From assembly GCA_002501695.1 (NCBI GenBank), contig DANZ01000141.1:1-13735 (forward strand): a stretch of 13,735 nucleotides of DNA, read 5' to 3'. Of the stretch, positions 1-7,657 are shown piece by piece; within the stretch, counting starts at the first letter, position 1; each line of letters opens with the position of its first letter. This DNA comes from Methanolobus sp. UBA474 (GTDB lineage: Archaea > Halobacteriota > Methanosarcinia > Methanosarcinales > Methanosarcinaceae). A program made the position numbers and the translations under genes. The notes beneath the pieces are model-generated. The model worked only from the letters and a program-made list of their open reading frames with translations, made no database searches and was not told the origin of the DNA.

Positions 1-936
1 GAGTTCTTCCTGTTCAAGCTGGACGCTAACGGCCAGCCAACGACACAGCTCACGGACAATGGAGGATACTTCGACTTTGCACCGCTTGATCTTGCACAGG
101 ATGTCAGAAGGGCCATTGATTTTGCGCTTGTGGACATGGGCTTCAGGCTGGAAGCATCCCATCATGAGGTTGCGCCATCACAGCATGAGATCAACTTCAG
201 GTTCGGAGATGTCCTCTCCACGGCTGACAGCGTTGTAACCTTCAAGTACGTCGTTAAGTCCGTTGCTTACCACCAGGGATATTATGCATCCTTCATGCCA
301 AAGCCCCTCTACGGTGTGAACGGATCCGGCATGCACTCTAACCAGTCCCTGATGATGGACGGTAAGAACGCATTCTATGACCCGGAAACCAGCGACGGCC
401 TCTCACAGACTGCCAGATACTACATAGGCGGCCTGCTGAAGCACGTAAGGGAATTTGCAGCTATTACCAACTCCACAGTTAACTCATACAAGAGGCTTGT
501 CCCGGGATATGAGGCACCTATATATGCAGCATGGTCCGCATCCAACAGGAGCGCGCTGATCCGCATACCTGCAACCAGGGGCATAGGTACCAGAGTAGAG
601 CTCAGGTGCCCGGACCCGGCATGTAACCCCTACCTGGCCTTTGCATCAATGCTGCACGCAGGCCTTGACGGTGTAAAGAACCAGATAGAACCGCCTGAGG
701 CAACCAATGTGAACATCTTCAAGCTCAGCGAAGAAGAGAAGACAAAGAGGGGAATTGAGTCCCTGCCAGGCAGCCTTAAGGAATCACTTGATATCATGAA
801 GGAAAGCGAGTTCATGAAGAACGTTCTCGGAGAGCATACTTTCCAGAGCTTCCTCAAGGCAAAGGGTGCCGAGTGGAATGACTACAAGACCATTGTCCAC
901 CAATGGGAGATAGATAATTACCTGAGCATATTGTAA
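1..936 (+). CDS. glnA: Glutamine synthetase, class I-alpha, 3' part (start lies outside the window)
   Basis: Makes glutamine from glutamate, ammonia and ATP in the cytoplasm; with the glutamate synthase downstream it forms the GS/GOGAT cycle. The frame is open from base 1, giving the last 311 residues of a protein normally about 440-450 long. Visible family motifs are EFFLF at the very start (metal-binding Glu), HHEVAPSQHEINF, the ATP-site segment NGSGMHSNQSL, VPGYEAP (substrate flap Glu), NRSALIRIP, ELRCPDPACNPYL and the C-terminal LPGSL. The adenylylation Tyr of class I-beta enzymes is absent (NIFKLSEEE in that area), so it looks like class I-alpha, which lacks adenylylation control. The ATG at 130 is internal. 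The other glutamine synthetase at 6143-7471 is a clearly diverged paralogue. The promoter is outside the window, so its regulation cannot be judged. Confidence 0.95.
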   Translation, partial: EFFLFKLDANGQPTTQLTDNGGYFDFAPLDLAQDVRRAIDFALVDMGFRLEASHHEVAPSQHEINFRFGDVLSTADSVVTFKYVVKSVAYHQGYYASFMPKPLYGVNGSGMHSNQSLMMDGKNAFYDPETSDGLSQTARYYIGGLLKHVREFAAITNSTVNSYKRLVPGYEAPIYAAWSASNRSALIRIPATRGIGTRVELRCPDPACNPYLAFASMLHAGLDGVKNQIEPPEATNVNIFKLSEEEKTKRGIESLPGSLKESLDIMKESEFMKNVLGEHTFQSFLKAKGAEWNDYKTIVHQWEIDNYLSIL

Positions 937-942
937 ACTGAG

Positions 943-960
943 TAAGGGTTAATCCCCTTA
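943..960 (+). terminator. Inverted repeat just after glnA, possible terminator
   Basis: TAAGGG-TTAATC-CCCTTA is a perfect 6-base inverted repeat starting 7 bases after the glnA stop. It could form a short hairpin at the transcript end. The run of T expected at archaeal terminators is weak here, so it may be a processing or regulatory site instead. Confidence 0.4.
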
Positions 961-1005
961 TTCAACTTACTTGAAATATTGCCTGTGCAGCATTTTATTT
1001 GCTGC
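961..1005 (+). repeat. Two further short inverted repeats in the glnA-glutamate synthase gap
   Basis: TTCAA-CTTAC-TTGAA (961-975) directly abuts the preceding 943-960 repeat. GCAGCA-TTTTATT-TGCTGC (987-1005) follows, with a TATA-like TTTTATT in its loop. Together with 943-960 they make three perfect inverted repeats within 63 bases. They may mark the end of glnA and a separate promoter or operator for the glutamate synthase genes, which start about 115 bases further on. No NrpR-like GGTA-N6-TACC site is present in this gap. Confidence 0.4.
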
Positions 1006-1118
1006 CGTATACTGATATTTGTACGCAGGGGTTCCCATCCTTCTGCCGGCCGTTGCATGGTTTGGCCAGGCGTGAAGTTGATAATGCGGGATCCTGAAAC
1101 ATAGTCCTAGTGATAAAA

Positions 1119-2171
1119 ATGTGCGGAATAATAGGCGTCATCGATCGGACCCGGGCCAGAATGGACGGCTCCAGCATTAAGAAGGCCCTGAGTCTGATGA
1201 ACGAAAGAGGAAGTGGAGAAGGAGCCGGGTATGTAGCTTACGGCATATACCCTGATTATCCGGATTGTTATGCCATTCATGTATTCTTTGATAACCTGGT
1301 GGAACCCAAATCCAAGGTAGATGAAGTGCTCCACAAGTGGGGCAGGATCGTCCATCAGGAAGAGATCCCGACTTACGAGCAGCCCTGCCTGAAGAGGGAG
1401 CATATCCCCTGGAGATATTTCTATAAGCCGTATACCGAGTTCATAGTGGGCAGCAATAATCCTGCTGAAGACATCGTCAAGCATCTTGTGATGACCGTGA
1501 ACTCCACCATCCCGGGAGCTCTCATATTCTCCTCGGGAATAAATCTGGGAGTGTTCAAGGCAGCAGGCTGGCCTGAGGATGTTGCGGACTTTTACCGTAT
1601 CGAGGATTACAAGGGCTATATCTGGCTTGCCCATAACCGCTACCCGACCAATACCCCCGGCTGGTGGGGCGGTGCGCACCCGTTCAACCTGCTGGACTGG
1701 GCTGTAGTGCACAACGGCGAGATCACATCCTACGGCACTAACAGGCGTTATGTGGAAAGCAATGGCTACAAGTGTACGATGTCCACTGATACGGAAGTAG
1801 TGGCCTATCTGTTCGATCTTCTGGGCAGGAGGCACGGGCTTCCTTCAGAAATGGTCGTAGAGGCAATGGCCCCGCCGTTCTGGGATGAGATCGACATGCT
1901 GCCTGAAAAAGAGCAGAAGCTGAAGCGCACACTGCGCCTGACATACGGTCCGGCCCTCATGAACGGGCCCTTTGCTATTGTGGTTGCAACAAGCAAGGGA
2001 ATTGTAGGGTTCACTGACAGGATAAAGCTTCGCCCGCTTGTTGTGGGGGAGAACGGCTCACGCCTGTATATCTCCAGCGAGGAGTCAGCTATCCGCGTCA
2101 TGGACCCCGATGTAAAGACTATCTATATGCCAAGGGCAGGCGAGCCCGTTATAGGGAGGTTTGTGCAATGA
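1119..2171 (+). CDS. Glutamate synthase, glutamine amidotransferase (class II) subunit
   Basis: Hydrolyses glutamine to glutamate and ammonia, and supplies the ammonia to the FMN subunit. The 350-residue product is an Ntn-type class II amidotransferase matching the N-terminal domain of bacterial GltB. The start chosen is the ATG at 1119, because it gives MCGIIG: Met removal exposes Cys2, the N-terminal nucleophile. A GTG at 1110 in the same frame would add three residues before the Cys, and that GTG is better read as part of the Shine-Dalgarno AGTGAT (1109-1114). Other motifs are HNRYPT (172-177, Arg contact), AHPF (186-189), HNGE (198-201), STDTEV (222-227), GPFAI (283-287) and DRIKLRPLVVG near the end. 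The stop overlaps the next start (ATGA at 2168-2171), so translation is probably coupled. Confidence 0.9.
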   Translation: MCGIIGVIDRTRARMDGSSIKKALSLMNERGSGEGAGYVAYGIYPDYPDCYAIHVFFDNLVEPKSKVDEVLHKWGRIVHQEEIPTYEQPCLKREHIPWRYFYKPYTEFIVGSNNPAEDIVKHLVMTVNSTIPGALIFSSGINLGVFKAAGWPEDVADFYRIEDYKGYIWLAHNRYPTNTPGWWGGAHPFNLLDWAVVHNGEITSYGTNRRYVESNGYKCTMSTDTEVVAYLFDLLGRRHGLPSEMVVEAMAPPFWDEIDMLPEKEQKLKRTLRLTYGPALMNGPFAIVVATSKGIVGFTDRIKLRPLVVGENGSRLYISSEESAIRVMDPDVKTIYMPRAGEPVIGRFVQ

Positions 2172-3679
2172 GCCTGGGTAGTGTTCCGCTTAAATACAAG
2201 ATAAGTATTGACCGCGACCAGTGCATGAAGTGTATGCGCTGTGTCGATAACTGTTCCTATGGCGTCTACAGGGTCGAGGATGACAGGATACTGATAGACT
2301 CCCGCAGGTGTACTGCGTGCCACCGCTGTATCTCAATGTGCCCGAGGGATGCCATCATGCTTCAGGAAAAGCCTGTGGATTACCGCAGCCACCCACTCTG
2401 GACAGCAGAGGCACGCGAGGATATAATAAACCAGGCCCGCACCGGGAAGATCATCCTGGCGGGAATGGGCAATGCAATGGACTATCCGATCATCTTTGAC
2501 AGGCTGGTGCTTGACGCATGCCAGGTCACAAACCCAAGTATCGACCCGCTGAGAGAGCCCATGGAATTGCGCACCTATCTGGGGAAGAAGCCTGCAAAGC
2601 TCGAGTTCACAAAGAGCGATAAGGGTGATATAGAGCTTAAGACCGAACTGGCTCCGAACCTGAAGCTTGAGACACCTATCATGATAGGTCATATGAGCTA
2701 CGGCGCTATCAGCCTGAATGCCCAGCTGAGCCTGGCCAAGGCTGTTGCAAAGACCGGGACCTTCATGGGTACGGGTGAGGGCGGTATGCATGAGTCGCTC
2801 TATCCCTACCAGAAGAATATGATCGTTCAGGTCGCATCCGGACGCTTCGGTGTGGATATCAATTACCTTGAGCGTGGTGCAGCCATTGAGATCAAGATCG
2901 GGCAGGGGGCAAAGCCCGGTATCGGAGGCCACCTTCCCGGAGAGAAGGTATGTTCCGATGTTTCATGCACCCGCATGATCCCTCTGGGATCTGATGCTAT
3001 CAGCCCGGCCCCCCATCATGATATTTACAGTATAGAGGATCTTGCGCAGCTTGTGCGCAGCCTCAAGGAAGCCACTGAATGGAAGAAGCCCATCTTTGTC
3101 AAGATAGCAGCTGTCCATAATGTAGCAGCTATCGCGGCAGGAATTGCCAGATCTTCCGCAGATGCTGTTGTGATCGATGGTTTCCGCGGCGGTACGGGCG
3201 CGGCTCCGAAAGTGTTCAGGGACAACGTCGGCATCCCGATAGAAGCTGCAGTCGCAGCCGTGGACCAGAAGCTGAATGACCAGGGCATCAGGAACGAGGT
3301 CTCAGTCATAGCCAGCGGAGGTATACGTAACAGTGCCGACCTTGCAAAATCCATAGCGCTTGGCGCGGATGCAGTGTACATAGGTACTGCTTCGCTCATA
3401 GCCCTGGGTTGCAGGGTGTGCGGTAACTGCTACCGGGGCCTCTGTCCGTGGGGTATCGCGACCCAGCGGCCTGATCTCGTGGACCGTATAGATACTGATG
3501 TCGGCTCGCAGAATGTTGCAAATCTCATCCATGCCTGGACCCTGGAGCTGAGCGAACTTATGGGTGCTGCGGGCATCAACAGTATCGAAAGCCTGCGCGG
3601 CAACCGTGAACGCCTGCGTGGTTATATGCTGGACGAGGGCATGCTCAATGTCCTGAAGGTAGACCCTGTGGGGGCCTGA
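2168..3679 (+). CDS. gltB: Glutamate synthase, FMN subunit with N-terminal double ferredoxin domain (archaeal type)
   Basis: Catalytic synthase subunit: reductively aminates 2-oxoglutarate to glutamate on FMN. The 503-residue product begins with two [4Fe-4S] motifs (C19, C22, C25, C29 and C48, C51, C54, C58). The glutamate synthase alpha/beta barrel follows: GTGEGG (201-206), GQGAKPGIGGHLPG (245-258), ISPAPHHDIYSIEDL, GFRGGTGAAP (338-347) and ASGGIR (382-387). The cluster-binding segment CRVCGNCYRGLCPWG (415-429) keeps the C-x5-C-x4-C spacing of the [3Fe-4S] site of bacterial GltB (C415, C421, C426) and adds a fourth Cys, C418. The large central domain of bacterial GltB is absent, and the amidotransferase and GXGXG domains are separate genes on either side. 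The ATG at 2168 follows a strong GGAGGT (2155-2160). The symbol is used here at domain level only. Confidence 0.93.
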   Translation: MSLGSVPLKYKISIDRDQCMKCMRCVDNCSYGVYRVEDDRILIDSRRCTACHRCISMCPRDAIMLQEKPVDYRSHPLWTAEAREDIINQARTGKIILAGMGNAMDYPIIFDRLVLDACQVTNPSIDPLREPMELRTYLGKKPAKLEFTKSDKGDIELKTELAPNLKLETPIMIGHMSYGAISLNAQLSLAKAVAKTGTFMGTGEGGMHESLYPYQKNMIVQVASGRFGVDINYLERGAAIEIKIGQGAKPGIGGHLPGEKVCSDVSCTRMIPLGSDAISPAPHHDIYSIEDLAQLVRSLKEATEWKKPIFVKIAAVHNVAAIAAGIARSSADAVVIDGFRGGTGAAPKVFRDNVGIPIEAAVAAVDQKLNDQGIRNEVSVIASGGIRNSADLAKSIALGADAVYIGTASLIALGCRVCGNCYRGLCPWGIATQRPDLVDRIDTDVGSQNVANLIHAWTLELSELMGAAGINSIESLRGNRERLRGYMLDEGMLNVLKVDPVGA

Positions 3680-3683
3680 TAAA

Positions 3684-4424
3684 ATGGAAACAATGACCAT
3701 TGACGCAAAAGGCATGCACTACACGCCGCTGAACAAGATGATACGCGAAGCAGTAGCATCCGGTGTAAGGGAGATCGTGATAAATAATGTCCTGGGGCAG
3801 CGTTTCATAGCAAACGGCCTCCGGAGCAACGTAAGGATTACTATTACAGGTGTGTGCGGAGGAGACCTTGGCATGTTCATGAGCGGTCCGGAATGCATCG
3901 TGCGCGGAGACTGCGAGCATGCACCGGGGAACACAATGGACAATGGCACCATTGTCATTCACGGCAGTGCAGGTGACGCAGTGGCGCACAGCATGCGCGG
4001 AGGCAGGGTGTTCGTAAGAGGCGATATCGGCTACAGGGGCGGCATCCACATGAAACAGTATGAGCAGAAGCGCCCCGTGCTCGCTGTCGGCGGTACGACC
4101 CATGCCTTTCTTGGAGAATACATGGCAGGCGGAATAATCATTGTTCTGGGGATGGGCCATGAGGTCGCCGTAAAGGACAGAGGCATCGGGAGCGGCATCC
4201 ATGGCGGAGAGATCATCATCCGCGGGGATGTAGAGGACAGGCTGCTTGGTGTAGGCGCCACGAAAGTGAAGTTCTCAGAGGACGACCTGAAACGCTTATC
4301 CCCTTTGATTACAGAGTTCTGTGAATATATCGAGGTCGACCCGTCCCGGTTCCTGGATACTGGCTACACGCGCATAATACCTGCAAGCAGCAGACCTTTT
4401 GCAGGCAAGTACACATGGGAGTGA
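3684..4424 (+). CDS. Glutamate synthase, GXGXG (C-terminal domain) subunit
   Basis: The 246-residue product corresponds to the C-terminal right-handed beta-helix domain of bacterial GltB, a structural part of the synthase that helps to position the FMN and amidotransferase domains. It shows the expected string of Gly-rich turns: VCGGDLGMFMSG, VRGDCEHAPGNTMDNGTIVIHGSAGD, MRGGRVFVRGDIGYRGG, MAGGIIIVLG and GIHGGEIIIRGDV, each spaced for one coil of the helix. The start lies 4 bases after the stop of the FMN subunit, with GATAAAATG just upstream, so the genes are surely cotranscribed. The last 40 or so residues after the GXGXG repeats (EDDLKRLSPLITEF onward) are an archaeal-type extension. Confidence 0.9.
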   Translation: METMTIDAKGMHYTPLNKMIREAVASGVREIVINNVLGQRFIANGLRSNVRITITGVCGGDLGMFMSGPECIVRGDCEHAPGNTMDNGTIVIHGSAGDAVAHSMRGGRVFVRGDIGYRGGIHMKQYEQKRPVLAVGGTTHAFLGEYMAGGIIIVLGMGHEVAVKDRGIGSGIHGGEIIIRGDVEDRLLGVGATKVKFSEDDLKRLSPLITEFCEYIEVDPSRFLDTGYTRIIPASSRPFAGKYTWE

Positions 4425-4428
4425 TCAC

Positions 4429-5454
4429 ATGGCAGGTAAAAATTATCTTGATCTTAAAGCAGAGGTCTGGGAAACCGGTAAGTGTGCTTCATGTGGAGCC
4501 TGCGTTGCCGTATGTCCCGCCGATGCTATATTCTTTAAAACCGGTAAAGAGTCGGCACATCCTCTAAACAGTGGTTACTGCAAGGATGTGAACGACGGTG
4601 TGCCCTGCGGCGCATGCTATGAAGTATGCCCCCGGCTCCACACGAGCAAACCGGAAATAATTGGCACTTATATAGATATCGTTTCTGCAAGGGCAGAGTT
4701 CGGTATTCCTAAAAAGCAAAGTGGCGGTGCAGTAACAGCGATACTTGCAAACGCGCTGGAAGAGGGCATGATAGATGCAGTGGTAACGGTCGTGGAAGAC
4801 CCCTGGACCCTGCGGCCTTCCTCGGCTGTGATAACGTCTGCAGACGCTCTCGTGCACCATGCAGGAAGCCGCTATAATTGGTGGGTGCCGCTTGTAGCAT
4901 CCCTGAAAGAGGCCATCATCAACCGCAAATTCACCAACGTGGCGGTTGTCGGGGTCCCATGCGTCGTGGAAGCGATCCATCAGATGCGTGAGAGCGACCT
5001 TGATCTGATGAGGCCGTTCAGGAAGCACATCCGCCTTGTCGTGGGCCTGTTCTGTACAGAGACCTTCGACTATGACAAACTCGTGCAGGATAAGCTCATT
5101 GCACAAAAGAATCTCGATCCTCTGGATATCACTCGTTTCGATGTGAAAGGCAAGCTGGAAATAACACTGAGGGACGGTTCGCTAACAGTCCTCTCCCTCC
5201 ATGAAGTGGAAGACTGTGTGCGTCCGGGCTGTAAGATATGTACAGACCTGACCGCGCTCCATTCAGATATTTCCGCAGGCTCCATCGGAAGTCCTCAGGG
5301 CTATACAACCCTGATAATTCGAAACCCCACAGGCAGACAGTTCGTCACCAGTGCGATAGGGAACGGCAAGCTGTCTCTTGAAGAGGGCGTCAACCTGGAA
5401 TCGATCGGAAAGCTTTCCGCAAAGAAAATCGAAAGGATGCCAGAGGAATGTTGA
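4429..5454 (+). CDS. FrhB-family F420-binding iron-sulphur flavoprotein, probable electron-input subunit of the glutamate synthase
   Basis: The 341-residue product has two N-terminal [4Fe-4S] motifs (C19, C22, C25, C29 and C51, C60, C63, C67). An FrhB/FdhB-type domain follows, with KQSGG (96-100), VGVPC (174-178), GLFC (206-209) and C263/C268/C271 before LTALHSDISAGSIGSPQGYTT. Relatives (FrhB, FpoF, FdhB, the N-terminus of Fsr) bind FAD and exchange hydride with coenzyme F420. Its position 4 bases after the GXGXG subunit gene suggests that it feeds electrons from F420H2 into the synthase in place of the NADPH-dependent GltD (inference). A similar arrangement is, as I recall, present around MJ1349-MJ1351 in Methanocaldococcus jannaschii. 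The start at 4429 is preferred over an upstream in-frame TTG (4399) because GGAGTGATC (4418-4426) sits just before it. Confidence 0.85.
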   Translation: MAGKNYLDLKAEVWETGKCASCGACVAVCPADAIFFKTGKESAHPLNSGYCKDVNDGVPCGACYEVCPRLHTSKPEIIGTYIDIVSARAEFGIPKKQSGGAVTAILANALEEGMIDAVVTVVEDPWTLRPSSAVITSADALVHHAGSRYNWWVPLVASLKEAIINRKFTNVAVVGVPCVVEAIHQMRESDLDLMRPFRKHIRLVVGLFCTETFDYDKLVQDKLIAQKNLDPLDITRFDVKGKLEITLRDGSLTVLSLHEVEDCVRPGCKICTDLTALHSDISAGSIGSPQGYTTLIIRNPTGRQFVTSAIGNGKLSLEEGVNLESIGKLSAKKIERMPEEC

Positions 5455-5620
5455 AATAGGACATTGGTTTGAACGGGCACGGTACCCAACACTTCCTCTA
5501 TTCTAACTAACCATGCAAAGGGTATCCGTGTCCGACTTTTTAAAAGCAGATGTTCTTTTATGTATCCGGAATATGATCCGATACATTAAGAACCACATTA
5601 GTCGATATCATTATCTTATA
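5455..5620. terminator. Convergent intergenic region with T-rich end signals
   Basis: This gap lies between the plus-strand glutamate synthase operon and the minus-strand glnA-acetyltransferase operon. On the plus strand, CTTTTTAAAAG (5537-5547) and the following TTCTTTTATG are T-rich stretches of the kind used by archaeal terminators. On the minus strand, the AT-rich run just after the acetyltransferase stop could end that transcript. No gene is supported here. Confidence 0.35.
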
Positions 5621-6139
5621 TTATTGTTTTGCAATCAGTCTTTTCCTGTAATTCAGGGTATTTATCCCATTGCCCCTGTCGTTAAGGACAATAGAATATA
5701 CAATGAATCCCAGTTTCTCATAGAACCGCATGGCTGCCCTGTTGCCGGACCATGTGCAGAGATATACTCTGTTGACACCCTTTTCAGCGAGCATCTCCTC
5801 AAGCTGTCTGTATAAGAGTTCCGCTATCCCATATTTACGATAGGACGGATGTGTGGCCAGAAAGTTGATGTACGCATCATCTTCCTGCTGCCATTTGAAG
5901 GTGCATCCGGCCATTGCAACAAGACCCTGCAGCCCGTCGGATGGCTCCGGTTCTGTCATTTCTGCAACAACATAGTTAGCATTGGAAGTTGCAAGGGATG
6001 TCCTTACTCTCTCATATATGCCGCCATCTCCCCTCTGGCTTAAGGGGGGATAGAAATCCCCGTCAACAAGCTCAATAAAATGCAAGACCCGGCAAAAATC
6101 GTCTTGCGTTGTTTCCCTTATGACAAGCTCCGGCTGCAT
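5621..6139 (-). CDS. GNAT-family N-acetyltransferase
   Basis: The 172-residue product is a single GNAT domain. The acetyl-CoA pyrophosphate loop is RKYGIA (101-106), after the beta-4 strand INFLATHPSY. The C-terminal half has the usual N133...AMRFYEKLGF (137-145). It transfers an acetyl group from acetyl-CoA to an unknown amine; the substrate cannot be read from the sequence. It is much shorter than AblB (beta-lysine acetyltransferase) and I see no reason to equate them. The ATG at 6139 is only 3 bases past the stop of the upstream glutamine synthetase gene and has no strong Shine-Dalgarno of its own, so it is probably translated by coupling and shares the nitrogen-controlled promoter of that gene. 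Confidence 0.85.
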   Translation of the reverse strand: MQPELVIRETTQDDFCRVLHFIELVDGDFYPPLSQRGDGGIYERVRTSLATSNANYVVAEMTEPEPSDGLQGLVAMAGCTFKWQQEDDAYINFLATHPSYRKYGIAELLYRQLEEMLAEKGVNRVYLCTWSGNRAAMRFYEKLGFIVYSIVLNDRGNGINTLNYRKRLIAKQ

Positions 6140-6142
6140 TCT

Positions 6143-7471
6143 TTATACAGTGTTCAGGTATCTCTCGATCTCCCATTCATGCACTTGTATGCGGTATGCA
6201 TCCCATTCGGCTCTTGCAAGCCTCAGGATGTTATCGTGCACATGAGCTCCGAGCTTCTCCCTGAGGAATGTATCCTTCTCGAGGTAATCTGCACTCTCAC
6301 TAAGTGTGCCCGGCAGGGTCTCGATGCCTCTTTCCCTGAGCTGCTCCTTTGTAAGGTCGAATATGTTATATTCCACGATCTTTGCCGGCTTCATGTTGTT
6401 CCTGATGCCTTCAAGCCCTGCAGCAAGTATTGCCGCAAATGTCAGGTAGGGATTACAGGAAGGGTCCGGGCTCCTGAGCTCTGTCCTTGTGCTGTTCCCG
6501 CGGGGTGTGGGTATGCGTATGAGGGAACTGCGGTTTGCCCCCGACCATGTGATATACACGGGTGCTTCATAGCCAGGCACGATCCTCTTATAAGAGTTAA
6601 CAAGCGGGTTTGCAATACACGAGATCGCTTTGATGTGTTCCATCACACCTGCTATGAACTGTCTTGCAACATCGCTGATCTGCATATCCATGTCGGGATC
6701 ATAGAAAGCGTTCTTCCCGTCCTTTGAGAGTGACAGATTGACGTGCATGCCGGATCCGCTCTCGTTGGCTTTTGGCTTTGGCATGAAAGTGGCATGGATC
6801 CCGTGGATCTTTGCAATGGTCCTGGTAACATACTTGAACGTCACCACATTATCGGCCGTTGTCAGCGCATCGTCATACTTAAAGTCGATCTCATGCTGCC
6901 CGCAGGCACACTCATGGTGTGATGCCTCGATATCAAAGTTAAGATCAGTGAGTGTAAGCACTATCTCTCTTCTTATATCTTCTGCAAGGTCGGTAGGCGC
7001 GAACTCGAAGTAACGCCCGTAATCGTTAGGTATTGTGGTGGCTTTGCCGTTTTCCTTGGCGAACAGGAAGAACTCAAGCTCAGGACCTACATTGAGCTGG
7101 AATCCCATCTCTTCCGCTTCCTTCATTACTTTCCTGAGAACGTAGCGCGGGTCAGCCTCAAAGGGCCTGCCGTCGGGAAGGTACACGTCGCATATCATTC
7201 TTGCAACGACACCCTTGTCCCTGCCCCAGGGAAGGATCGCAAAGGTTCTGGTGTCAGGTTTAAGTACCATATCGGACTCATCGATCCTTACCATTCCCTC
7301 GATGGATGAGCCGTCAAAGGAGATTCCCGCGGTCAGTGCCTTCTCTATCTGCGTTACAGGGATCTCGACATCTTTTACCGTTCCCTGGATATCCGTGAAC
7401 TGCAATCGTATGAACTTCACATTGTGCGTTTCAATGGCCTTAATGACATCGTCTTTGTTGTTGATCTTCAT
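6143..7471 (-). CDS. glnA: Glutamine synthetase, class I-alpha (second copy, complete)
   Basis: Makes glutamine from glutamate, ammonia and ATP. At 442 residues it has the normal class I-alpha length, without the class I-beta insertion or an adenylylation Tyr. Key residues are FDGSSIEGMVRIDESD (52-67), including Arg62, which in Bacillus-type enzymes takes part in feedback inhibition by glutamine; E131 and E133 in GPELEFF; E187 and E194 (HHECACGQHEIDF); H243 in GSGMHVN; E302 of the flap VPGYEAP; R314 in NRSS; and E331 and R333 in ELRSPDP. The ATG at 7471 is preceded by AGGCGATT (minus strand, + coordinates 7474-7481). A TATA box and an NrpR-like operator lie about 60-90 bases upstream. The acetyltransferase gene follows at once, forming a two-gene operon convergent with the glutamate synthase block. 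Confidence 0.96.
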   Translation of the reverse strand: MKINNKDDVIKAIETHNVKFIRLQFTDIQGTVKDVEIPVTQIEKALTAGISFDGSSIEGMVRIDESDMVLKPDTRTFAILPWGRDKGVVARMICDVYLPDGRPFEADPRYVLRKVMKEAEEMGFQLNVGPELEFFLFAKENGKATTIPNDYGRYFEFAPTDLAEDIRREIVLTLTDLNFDIEASHHECACGQHEIDFKYDDALTTADNVVTFKYVTRTIAKIHGIHATFMPKPKANESGSGMHVNLSLSKDGKNAFYDPDMDMQISDVARQFIAGVMEHIKAISCIANPLVNSYKRIVPGYEAPVYITWSGANRSSLIRIPTPRGNSTRTELRSPDPSCNPYLTFAAILAAGLEGIRNNMKPAKIVEYNIFDLTKEQLRERGIETLPGTLSESADYLEKDTFLREKLGAHVHDNILRLARAEWDAYRIQVHEWEIERYLNTV

Positions 7472-7531
7472 TCAATCGCCTGTGTTGTACTTCCTCTTGT
7501 TCCTAAACAGTCCATGCAAAAACTGCGCTTG

Positions 7532-7545
7532 AATATTATAAAAAG
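7532..7545 (-). promoter_or_regulatory. TATA box of the second glnA operon
   Basis: Read on the minus strand the sequence is TTTTTATAATATTC, a good archaeal TATA box about 60-70 bases before the glnA start. Transcription would begin near 7510, giving a leader of about 40 bases. The AAGGTA-N6-TACCTT inverted repeat overlaps its upstream edge, where TFB would bind. Confidence 0.6.
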
Positions 7546-7560
7546 GTAGAGTTATACCTT
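7543..7560 (-). promoter_or_regulatory. Probable NrpR operator (nitrogen repressor site) of the second glnA operon
   Basis: AAGGTA-GAGTTA-TACCTT is a perfect 6-base inverted repeat with a 6-base spacer, abutting and overlapping the TATA box of the minus-strand glnA promoter. It fits the NrpR box I recall for Methanosarcina mazei (GGTA-N6-TACC); in Methanococcus the equivalent site is GGAA-N6-TTCC. NrpR represses nitrogen-assimilation genes when nitrogen is plentiful and is released by 2-oxoglutarate. The placement over the TFB recognition region fits repression. The match is seen in the sequence; the identity of the binding protein is inferred. Confidence 0.7.
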
Positions 7561-7596
7561 GCTGTTAAAGCAGGATAAATCTTTATTATCATATGG

Positions 7597-7606
7597 TATA
7601 TAAAAT
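7597..7606 (+). promoter_or_regulatory. TATA box of the interrupted exported-protein gene
   Basis: TATATAAAAT lies about 55 bases before the ATG at 7658, so transcription should begin near 7628 with a leader of about 30 bases containing the ribosome site AAGGTGG (7644-7650). The promoter and ribosome site look intact although the gene is interrupted. Confidence 0.55.
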
Positions 7607-7657
7607 AATTATGTTGTCTTGGGTAACCACTTCCAATGTAGTGAAGGTGGCACAAAA

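Noticed and set aside
1110..1118. GTG start three codons before the amidotransferase ATG
   Set aside because: It would bury the catalytic N-terminal Cys; the GTG is part of the likely ribosome site.
1107..1835. Long minus-strand open frame (242 codons) opposite the amidotransferase gene
   Set aside because: It is the antisense of a well-supported gene with family motifs, and its own translation has no recognisable domain.
4399..4428. Upstream TTG start for the FrhB-like gene
   Set aside because: It overlaps the previous gene, while the ATG at 4429 has GGAGTGATC just before it.
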